Source: Branchinecta lynchi
Taxonomy: Eukaryota > Arthropoda > Branchiopoda > Anostraca > Branchinectidae
Reading direction: 5' to 3'
Assembly (NCBI GenBank): GCA_023053575.1
Contig: JAKZAP010000014.1
Span: 10,168,001 to 10,232,000, forward strand
Length of the DNA stretch: 64,000 nucleotides
Part shown: positions 56,151 to 64,000 of the stretch, piece by piece
How the letters are laid out: each line of letters starts with the position of its first letter
Position numbering within the stretch: position 1 is the first letter of the stretch
Notes under the pieces: model-generated
The model's input: the letters and a program-made list of their open reading frames with translations, nothing else
What the model was told of the DNA's origin: nothing
The model's database searches: none
Translations under genes and position numbers: made by a program

Positions 56151-56780
56151 GGGGTCACAGGAAATTTGGTATCAACCCTTGTTCCTTGTTAGAAAAGTAT
56201 TTTGTATCGGTTGTATAAAGGTTGTCAGTCTAGAGAGCATGGCAATGGAGAGAATGGGATATCTCACAACAGAAGTCCAAAAGATCTAAGCAATTTCTCT
56301 ATGGTTTATAGTTCCAATCTCTTGGTCACAGGCAGCCAACTGTAGTGACGTTCACACAATCAATAACACACCATCTGTGATAGATAAGAAGGAAACAGTC
56401 AGCAACCAATCCTCGACTAATGTGCTGGACTTCTGGTACATTTGAGTATCTCCTATTCTTTGAGTTTGGATATAGTTTATTTAGAGCCGAAGCACAGATA
56501 TTTGTAAATAGTTGTAGCTGCACATTTTCCTTTGTCTGTGATTACCAGTTTTTATGAAAGTTGCTCAAATTAAAAAAATAACCTTTAATTCCTTGTGAAT
56601 CATCCCACATTACCATACAGCACCAGTAAGTATTTTGGAGACATCCGAGGGTTTGGTAAATTCACATTTAATGACCATCTGAAGGAGGTCAGTGACATTC
56701 TACCGCAAACCGTGATTTCTAATACTCTATGCAAAATGCTGGGTCAATCTTATCTCTAGCTTTTGGCATGCCCAATGCCA
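56151..56780. other. Unannotated intergenic sequence
   Basis: Nothing recognised. Confidence 0.35.
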
Positions 56781-56782
56781 CC

Positions 56783-57500
56783 CAGGGGCGTCGCTAGTCA
56801 AAACTCTAGAGGGCGCCCTGCCGCCCATTTTAGCTGTTCGTCAGATTTGTAGTAAAAAAAAATATTCGATACCTGCAAGTGTCGAAGATGGAAGAAGCCT
56901 AGTCTTATCTACGATCTCCAGGGCGGTTTGAAGGGCTTGGGCGTGGGATGTGACTACCTTAAAGTATAGGACAGATGTCCGACAAGGCTCAAGAATCACA
57001 CCAGTTAAAAACAATAGCTAAGAACGCAGCACCACATGCTGGAAACTGTGTGAATTTAAAGAATCTTACGGTGAACGTCATTTGTAGCAACAGGAATTCG
57101 CTTACGCAATGGCCCGCCCTGTTCCTAATGACTGTATGTCAGACAGAATGAAAATGACCGCCGCATGCTAAATTTTTAAGTAGGCTATGAATTTTTTGGG
57201 CAAAACACTACCCCTCCCCCCCCCCCCCACACACACACACAAAGTCTAGATTTTAATGTGACCCAAGACCCGAAATTCCAAGCCTAAAACAAGAGTGAAA
57301 TGACGCGAGCTTCCAGTAAATAGAGTCTATTATACAAAAGGCACCACCGGCAATATTTTTGAAATCCTGCATGATCAGAATACGTCTTTTCGAAGCCAAA
57401 TAATATAAAGGGCCACTTGGCATGGACATGCCCGTCTGTCTTTGCTCACGACGAATCCAGAAAATGTGAGACATTTAGCTAGAAGTTGTTAATGTGCTTC
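56783..57500. repeat. hAT-like/family H fragments
   Basis: CAGGGGCGTCGCTAGTC at 56783 is a family left end. GGGCGGTTTGAAGGGCTTGG at 56920 matches GGGCGGTTCGAAGGTCTTGG at 37440, and AGAGTGAAATGACGCGAGCTTC at 57290 matches family H. Right ends not found. Confidence 0.4.
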
Positions 57501-58298
57501 AGTTTCACCCTTTCCGAAAAAGTAGCCTACTGATCATTCAGAAAAAAAAAATTGAAACAGAGCAGACTTGTTCTGAGTTTCCAAAAAAAATAAAAAAAAA
57601 TAAAATCAAACGACATATTGCAACAATCAGGCCCGTCATTACTGCTTATCAACAATTTATATTCTGTTAAGAAAATAACAAATTGTGAAAATTGTACGCC
57701 ACAAGAAAAATTAGCCTGGTTTTGACATGAAATGAGAGATATTGGTACATAACAGATTGTGATAAGATTGTCGTGATAAGACCTTGTTCGAAAGTTCTAA
57801 TTATTGTATACAACCTAATATTTTCTCTGTCTTCCTTGAACAAAGTTGCAGTATTAAGCCAAATCCAAATCTCTCTGTTAAGCACCTCCTGACCATGGCC
57901 ACAGTTTGTGTGCGCCACCCTGGCACCACCTTCGATTTCCAGTTCTTTTTTGCCTTTCGCGGATAAACCTACACTAGGCTACCAGGTTACACCAAATAGC
58001 TTGAGCGACTATTTGCGCCAGCGTTTTTCTGCTGAATGTATTTGCACCTTTTTGGCTTTCTTTTGAACCAGGTAATTCTTCAATGAAGAAATGGAAGTAA
58101 GTGGATCAGAAATGGACTAGTGATGACATCTGATATCAATTAATTTGGTCAGAATGGATATACTTTGATGTTCCAAATGCGATTCTTGTGATTTGGTCTT
58201 TGTGTACAAATATGTGGGCAGCCCAAATAGCAAGGTATCCTGTATTTTAGGAGTAATTAATAAATCAAAGTGGTCCAAAATTTAGTGGCAAGGTCCAA
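57501..58298. other. Unannotated intergenic sequence
   Basis: No coding signal; A-rich runs at 57541-57552 and 57583-57604. Confidence 0.35.
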
Positions 58299-58491
58299 GT
58301 GTTAAAAAAATAATCACAAAACCTGCATATGCCTCAGTCTATGCAGTATTCTCGTGCATGTGACTGCGCTGCTTGCCATTAGCTGTGTTTGATTGATTGT
58401 GCTGCTTGCCAATGTTGTGTTTGATGCATGCTTATATAGCTTTGTTGTAGGTCGGTTGGCTTGAATAAATCATCATCACGAAAACAACACA
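58299..58491 (+). mobile_element. Probable LTR of a retrotransposon (left border uncertain)
   Basis: The right border is fixed by a tRNA-Leu-complementary primer-binding site starting at 58492 and by the CA end (AAAACAACACA). TTATATAG (58432-58439) and AATAAA (58464-58469) sit in the order expected of LTR promoter and poly(A) signals. The left border at TGTTAAAAA is a guess. No gag or pol remains. Confidence 0.5.
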
Positions 58492-58524
58492 TGGTGTCAG
58501 AAGTGGGATCTGAACCCACGCCCT
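58492..58524 (+). promoter_or_regulatory. Retrotransposon primer-binding site, extended tRNA-Leu complement
   Basis: TGGTGTCAGAAGTGGGATCT followed by GAACCCACGCCC is complementary to the CCA end, acceptor strand and whole T-arm of a tRNA-Leu (GTGGGTTC...CCCAC). From memory, SURL/mag-like Ty3 elements use tRNA-Leu at this place. It is cut short after 58528 by a MITE. Confidence 0.6.
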
Positions 58525-58528
58525 CTTT

Positions 58529-58845
58529 CCACAAATCCCTGATTTTTGGATACCCTATGCCAAACGCTGGGTATATCTAGCATTTAGCATAGCCTATGCC
58601 GAACGCTGGATACCCTATGCCAAACGCTGGATACCTGTTGGTAACCTAACCCTGACCTACCTCAATAGAAAAGAGTTCTGATTGGTTGATTTTTTAGCTT
58701 CACTCAAATCATCAATATTTTACTGGGTTACAGTATACAGTATACAGCATCTGGCATAGTGTATCCAGCGTTAGGCATAGGGTATGCCAAATGCTAGATA
58801 TATCCGGCGTTTGGCATAGGGTATCCAAAAATCAGGGGTTTGTGG
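58529..58845. mobile_element. Palindromic MITE with ends of about 40 bp
   Basis: CCACAAATCCCTGATTTTTG / CAAAAATCAGGGGTTTGTGG are inverted ends. GATACCCTATGCCAAACGC / GCGTTTGGCATAGGGTATCC continue the arm. CCTATGCC/GGCATAGG recurs three times per arm. Confidence 0.8.
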
Positions 58846-59169
58846 TTGACTGATATGCCTAGGCTAGTATAATAACAAATAAGACTACAGTGCCGAACTC
58901 GAAGACATAAATAAATAATCATAAATAAATTACTTACTTACTTACTAAATAGTTATCCTACGTTGTTGCGACACGACCATCCTGGACAGTATTTACTACA
59001 ATCACAATTCACATCACGAATTCCTACACAATTCCATCACGAATTCCTACTTAAGTTCACAGATGCTGTCACATTTGAATTTTGACCGGCGCGCAGCCGA
59101 CGACGGCGCAATCTCGTGCGAACCGGAGAGGTAGAGCGTGTCCCACCCTTCTAACAATAGTAACTATTA

Positions 59170-59552
59170 AAGCGAGGCTTCACCTTCCAAATTTTTTTTC
59201 CGGATTCCAGACAGCCCTTTTCGTCGAGACGGATCAGGAAGGTGAAGCCAGGTAAAAAAAAAAATCTGGAAGTCTGGGGTGCTGGACACCCGAGATTCCG
59301 GATGTCCGGAAGGTACCATAGAGGCAATCCATTCGAGAGACACAACAAATATGCAAACGTAGGAAGAAAAGGGAAAGTGATTGACAGTTGTGACGGAGAT
59401 GCAAGAGATATTTGAAATTGCGAATGGGACATCTAGGAATTGTTGAAGAATAGCAAATTTGAATGTCATTATTATCATGAAAGTCTGGAAGGGTTGGCTT
59501 GACTACGCGAAAACCCCGGACGTCTGGTAATCTGGAAGGTGAAGCCTGGCTT
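59170..59552. mobile_element. Harbinger-like MITE C with TTA target duplication
   Basis: The ends AAGCGAGGCTTCACCTTCC and GGAAGGTGAAGCCTGGCTT are inverted with one mismatch. TTA lies directly outside both (59167-59169 and 59553-59555). TTA is the typical PIF/Harbinger target. Confidence 0.85.
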
Positions 59553-59635
59553 TTACCATTTCCGTTCCAACCTCGCGAAAAGCACTACGCTGACCGTTCC
59601 AACCTTGTCGAAATAGTAACTGATCATAACTATAA

Positions 59636-60045
59636 GCCGTTCCCCGCGGACTCCACTTGAGGAGTCCTCGCGTTTTGTTTGTCCCGGGGATTCACTCCTC
59701 GTATTCTCGCGAGTCCCCACGGACGGGGAATGCTCTGATTATCATCACCATCCTAAAAAAGGACTCCCTTTTAGATCCGGATGGGAATCAATTTTTGCTG
59801 GTGGTGGTGCAATGTAAAATTAATTAAAAATAATCAGAATAAACAAAACCAAAAATAAAGTGTCTCCAGACTAATTTCGTCAACTGAACTGCACATCTTT
59901 TTTTCGAACAAAATCCATGCTGGAAGCATTCCCCGTGTTCTCGCTGTTTCTGTCCGCGGAGTCCGCGTGGAGTGACTCCCTCTATTCTCGCCATTCCGTT
60001 TGATTCCCCGAGGAGTCCTCGGGGAACGGCGAGAATACGCCTTAT
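59636..60045. mobile_element. MITE-like insert D
   Basis: GCCGTTCCCCGCGGACTCC at the left and GGAGTCCTCGGGGAACGGC at the right are near-perfect inverses. Inside are repeated TATTCTCGC and GGAGTGA/TCACTCC blocks. Interrupts family B between ...CATAACTAT and ATGCTTACCACG. Exact borders and duplication not settled. Confidence 0.65.
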
Positions 60046-60177
60046 ATGCTTACCACGCTCGGGAGCGTCGTAACTACGCATTACTGTAACGTGATTGGTC
60101 GGATTCGCCCGTGGCATAATATTCTGCTGGAAAAAAAGAAAAATCGTTCCAACCTTGACGAGAAAAAGCCAGAATTC

Positions 60178-61143
60178 GAGCGTGTTCCTACACCCTACTA
60201 ACTATGGTTATTACGCATGACGTCCCGGATCCTGGCTTCTTGGCGTCAAGGCTGGAACGCATTTTTCAATTTTTGTTAAAATATCGTGGTGTGGGCTGAT
60301 CGGGCCAATCATGTAACAGAGGTCGTGGTTACCACGCCAACTACGCTCCCGAGCGTGGAAGCAAATAGTTCTTTTTTGAGAAGACTGGAAAGGTCAGCCT
60401 GGTAACTTTAAGGACGGCTCAGACGGCGTTCATAAAGTGTGTAAAGTTGTTCGCAAAGTTCGTAAAGTTGCTTCGCTAACCCTCGTAAAGTACTCTACGG
60501 AAGCATGCAAGAAGTTCGACTTCAGTTAACTTTTTTCGTAAAGCTCGGAAGGTTGACCAAGAGGAGAAGAGATCGGAAATAAGATATGACAATGTATTTG
60601 AAAATGGGGAATAAATAAGAGAATGGAAATGATGAGATGACGATTCCTAGAGGTTCATATAATGATAATATATAATAAAAATAATAATATTTTTGTTTAG
60701 AGTTCTATTGTTCTAGTTGGTTTCTGTCAGGTGAGCTGGAAAAAAAAAATACTTATTGGATTAAATTATTTTGAACGGAGTCATTTAATTATATTATTTT
60801 TGTTATTGGATTATTTTAATTTATTTACTGGATGTTTCTTTCCTGTATCTGGATATTAACCATGGCCCATCATGGCTTTTAGTGTTAATAAATATCTACC
60901 TATGGTTCATATATGATAACAATTACCTCTAAACAATAATAATTTTTTTCTTTCTAGAAAACAAATTGCCACAAACAATTCTCGTAGTGTTATCTAGGTG
61001 AAAATCCAGTCTGAGCTGCGACGAACTTTGCGGAGCATACTTTGCAAAAAACTTTACGAATGCCGTCCGAGTCGTCACTTACACGAAGTTGGGACGAAAA
61101 TAGTAACTAATAGTTACTATTGTTAGAAGGGTGGAACACGCTC
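60178..61143. mobile_element. MITE family B, copy 3 (inserted in copy 2, itself interrupted)
   Basis: GAGCGTGTTCCTACACCCT to AGGGTGGAACACGCTC. TTC precedes (60175-60177) and follows (61144-61146). Orientation is opposite to copy 2. Its body is split by insert E at about 60413-61078. Confidence 0.8.
60413..61078. mobile_element. MITE-like insert E
   Basis: The left GGCTCAGACGGCGTTCATAA and the right TACGAATGCCGTCCGAG are roughly inverted. GTAAAGTT/AACTTTAC text repeats near both ends. It breaks B copy 3 between GTAACTTTAAGGA and AAGTTGGGACG. Confidence 0.55.
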
Positions 61144-61159
61144 TTCGTGACGTCATGCG

Positions 61160-61420
61160 CAGGGGCGTCACGACCTGGTGGGGACGCCCTCCCCCCCCAA
61201 TGTTGTCAGCCAGTCAGTAAAAAATAACCGAGTCGGCGCGAAGCGGCGCGATTTTTTGTCAAAGCAATTGATTTTTGTCAAGAAAACAGTCTTTTTTTTC
61301 TGAAAATCAATCGAATTTCCTGAAAACAGTCGTTCTTTCTGCAAAAACAGTCGCTAAAAATTACAGCCAGTAGGTAAACTCCTTGCCCACCCCCAAACAT
61401 TTTGGCTAGTAACGCCTCTG
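61160..61420. mobile_element. hAT-like MITE family F, copy 2, exact 8-bp duplication
   Basis: The ends CAGGGGCGTCACGACC and GGCTAGTAACGCCTCTG. GTCATGCG lies at 61152-61159 and 61421-61428. The uninterrupted version of the site (ACGCATGACGTCAC) exists in B copy 1 near 19991-20004, confirming a clean insertion. 261 bp. Confidence 0.9.
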
Positions 61421-61654
61421 GTCATGCGTAGTAACTACGGTAAGCATGGTGGAACACGCTCATAGTACTGGGCTCAAATACAAACGGAGCAGACATTTGC
61501 CTTTTATGCTGCAGTGAGACGATGAGGCTCGGGCGGTCACGGAGGGTTATCGACACTATCATCAATTTCATACCGTGAAGTAGATAGGTTTTTCAACTTT
61601 ATGATGAAAGTGCAGAAGACTGGCCTGGAAATCCTGAAACTAGGTTTGTTCGAC

Positions 61655-62040
61655 CATCCCTGTATACTCGATATGACCAAGTCCAAAACACGCCAGCGAT
61701 CCTCAGGAAGAAGGAGTAAGCGTGTCCGTACGACTCAAACTCAACGACTCAAATCCTGTGTCAATCAATCACCGCGATCTTTGGCAGCAGGTGTGACACC
61801 ACGTCTGCCTTTCTTCCGCTAGATACCCGGAGAACTTCCATCGACAAGGAGAGATACACTGTAAAAAGTTTCTCCGAATAAAGATGCAGTATTTGCTACT
61901 GGGATTGATCTTACCTCTATAGGGATAAGATTAATCCGAATTAGGGGTAACCTTATCTCAATGAAGATAAGATTAATCCCAGTTAACTACTGCAAGATTT
62001 TTTTTTACTGTGTAGTCATCAAGAGTATTGCTCGGTAGTT
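61655..62040. repeat. Dispersed repeat Q, copy split by a MITE
   Basis: Collinear with 16075-16320. The match runs to GAGATA (61851-61856) and resumes at TAGTCATCAAGAGTATTG (62013 on). Confidence 0.75.
61857..62012. mobile_element. TA-type MITE with TA duplication and known empty site
   Basis: 156 bp, CACTGTAAAAAGTTTCTCCG to TTTTTTACTGTG, flanked by TA (61855-61856 and 62013-62014). Inner GATAAGATTAATCC arms are inverted. The related site at 16285-16286 has a single TA. Confidence 0.9.
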
Positions 62041-62052
62041 GGTAGGGATGAC

Positions 62053-63278
62053 CAGGGGCGTCGCAAGGGGGGGGGGTGCGGGGGGTGCAGCACCCCCCCA
62101 CCTTTTTGAGATTCGGTAAAATTTTGGGCCGGAGGCCCAAAAGTTTACTAAAATTGTTCGGTATTTTTTCGATTTGCGGAGATTCGGTAGTTATACAGAC
62201 TCCTAAATAGGCTATCTGTACAAATCTCTTCGGTATAATGATCGGGATTCGGTACAGTTGCCAGTATTCGTTAGTTATCACGAATTTGGTGAGAGGATTT
62301 ACTGAAATCATTTGGTAATTTTTCGGTGCCGAAACTATTCGGTATATTTATGGAGATTCCGCTGTTACACAGACTCCCGAATAAGCTATTGGTTCAGAAT
62401 TATTTGGTGTCATGATTTGGATTCGGTAATTTATTAAGTGTAATTTCAAGGATTCGGAAGTTAACCACGAATCCTGACTTTGTTCCAGTTTCGACGAAAG
62501 TATACCGAATATGAATACTGTTCGGTAGTCTTTAGATACCGAAACAATTCGGTAAACTAACCGGGATACGGTGGTTATACAGAATCCCGAACACGCTATC
62601 GGTCTAAACTTATTCGGTATAATAACTGAGATTCGGTAACTTATTCGTTGTAATTACCAGGATCCGGAAGTTACCACGAACCTCGAAATTCAGAAGAGGT
62701 CGAGTGAAGCACTGGTCGCAGACGAAAGGGATGATCTGTGATATCATCGATAGTCCTTACTTTTATTTTGGATCCCAAAAAGAAAATCTGATCATAAATA
62801 TTTCGAAAATTCCGCCTGCAGCACTTTTCGTAATGTTCTCTATTTTGTGGAAGGGCGCGTCATTTGATGGGGGTTTTAAGCCAGTTTTAGGATTGAGATT
62901 TCGAAACATTAAAAGCTAGAATTTGAATGGAAACTAATGGCAGGAAAAAGCAAAAAAAAATTTCGCCTGCGGCGCTCACTTTATGTTATCATAGGTAGTA
63001 TATTGACTAGACTACAGTTGCTGCTGCTGCCGAAACGTCGCTCCATCCGTTTTCTAGAACTTTTTAAGAGTCTCGGTATTTCATCAACGGTAAATGATAG
63101 AATTTGTAAGAGAAGCAGTTAAATTTTAGCCTACAAAAACAAAAAACGTACGTAATCGTTTCTGTTCCATAATTTAAAGCTCGAATTCTTAGTTCTAGGA
63201 TTCGGTAAAAATCTTGAAAGATTCGGTAAAATTTTGGCTCTGCACCCCCCCACCGAAAATGCACTTGCGACGCCCCTG
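62053..63278. mobile_element. Complete hAT-like non-autonomous element (1.2 kb) with exact 8-bp duplication
   Basis: The terminal repeats CAGGGGCGTCGCAAG and CTTGCGACGCCCCTG are exact inverses. GGGATGAC lies at 62045-62052 and 63279-63286. The inside is filled with ATTCGGTA-type repeats to about 62660, then a stretch shared with 23685-23900. No transposase reading. The same TIR occurs at 23050 (left), 26191 (right) and 56783 (left). Confidence 0.9.
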
Positions 63279-63286
63279 GGGATGAC

Positions 63287-64000
63287 TATTTGCCGCACGC
63301 TTTAATTTCTGGCGCCATCCTTTTCCCGATTATGGTTCTCTATGCAGAAACCACGTGGGATCTATCGGAGCAAGAAACTTTGACGGACGGAAAAGATATG
63401 AACACTAGAGCGCAGGGCTAATCTTTGTTGTCCAAACTGAAATCAGTTTTGTTTCGGATTAAAAGTGCATGCAGTCCGATTAAGATTTCGCGTCACTATG
63501 CCAATTTTTTTTCCGGTTGTGTATTTAATAATGACTAATTCAGATACAGGAGACAATTTTTGCTCGCGTTTAAAATTGGCTTCGGTGGATATTTATCAAT
63601 CACATCAGACCGAAATGTTCGGCATGCAGTATGCGTCTGGTACGTCCGAAATACCGAGCGAAGAAGGAAACTCGAATCCCACTGAGAAACACGGACTATG
63701 TGTGCATCTTGTACGGTTAGCTAGGCTCCCTAAGATTCCGGTGCCAAATTAGGATCAACTGAACAATGAAGATTTGCGTATTCTCTAAAAAATTCGAAGT
63801 TTAACTGCTGATTCGTTTCAGATCGGAGGAGTACAGTAGAGTTACGTTAATTTGAGCAGTTACTTAAAGAGCGATTCTGGCGATCTCCTGGATTCGCTTT
63901 CCAAAAAGAAAAGCGAGAATCCGCCGAGCACAAGAACAAGCAAAAAGTAGCTGAACCTCAGTTGTACCTTTACAACTTCTCGCTGACTTGCCGAAATCAC
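63287..64000. other. Unannotated intergenic sequence at the window end
   Basis: A 95-codon plus-strand frame at 63465-63752 has no recognisable feature. No repeat partner seen. Confidence 0.35.

Larger units (their letters stand above)
59134..61461. mobile_element. MITE family B, copy 2, hosting a nest of insertions
   Basis: The outer ends are GAGCGTGTCCCACCCTTC at 59134 and GGTGGAACACGCTC ending 61461, flanked by GTA and ATA. The B sequence can be followed in order through five gaps: MITE C (59170-59552), insert D (about 59636-60045), B copy 3 (60178-61143, itself interrupted) and hAT-like F (61160-61420). Pieces between gaps are collinear with copy 1 at 19958-20252 read backwards. Confidence 0.8.

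Noticed and set aside
58492..58524. A tRNA-Leu gene on the minus strand
   Set aside because: Only the acceptor strand and T-arm match. The rest of the cloverleaf is absent and the CCA complement is encoded, which fits a primer-binding site.

Overview
This is a stretch of animal (metazoan) nuclear DNA, about 40% GC by eye and dominated by repeats. The only host gene I can support is one large split gene on the + strand. It encodes a FERM-domain adaptor of the FRMD3/FRMD5 type. Six exons can be read at 5259-5512, 14774-14941, 18619-18707, 21963-22186, 44533-44751 and 54616-55250. All have GT-AG borders and compatible phases (1-0, 0-0, 0-2, 2-1, 1-1, 1-end). Together they give the second half of the FERM domain, a FERM-adjacent basic motif, a variable acidic/serine-rich linker, a C-terminal membrane segment and a conserved tail ending in a stop at 55248-55250. 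The N-terminal FERM exons are not in the window and should lie upstream. The animal is probably an invertebrate, because the mobile families are not familiar vertebrate ones; I cannot name the species.

The introns (about 9.3, 3.7, 3.3, 22.3 and 9.9 kb) are mosaics of transposable elements. The most abundant is an unnamed modular family, called family A here, with about a dozen full or partial copies. It has a GGGATCCC palindrome near each end, a core of roughly 137-bp modules carrying a CCGGAATCCGG palindrome, and one end that folds into a hairpin of constant 65-nt span in five copies. Two further tandem families (J and K) carry similar simple-repeat text. Several small DNA transposons can be delimited exactly by target-site duplications: hAT-like elements with 8-bp duplications (11659-12084, 41535-41846, 61160-61420, 62053-63278), Harbinger-like MITEs with 3-bp duplications (19958-20252, 59170-59552, 60178-61143), and a TA-inserting MITE whose empty site also occurs in the window. 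Non-LTR retrotransposon debris is common (4006-4350, 15214-15564, 18070-18490, 43615-44020, 46016-46800, 49040-49690).

By region: 1-5.2 kb tandem repeats, one family A copy, LINE and J debris; 5.2-22.2 kb the FERM exons with a minisatellite, family A copies and MITEs between them; 22.2-44.5 kb one very large intron holding hAT-like, J, K and family A arrays, an inverted pair of hammerhead-like motifs (27342-27624), and two possible alternative exons (29915-29991, 33712-34124); 44.5-55.3 kb the linker exon, reverse-transcriptase remnants, two family A copies, a tRNA-derived SINE and the terminal exon; 55.3-64 kb intergenic DNA with an LTR/primer-binding-site remnant, a nest of at least six MITEs (59134-61461) and a complete hAT-like element. 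No rRNA gene, true tRNA gene, CRISPR array or bacterial gene was seen.
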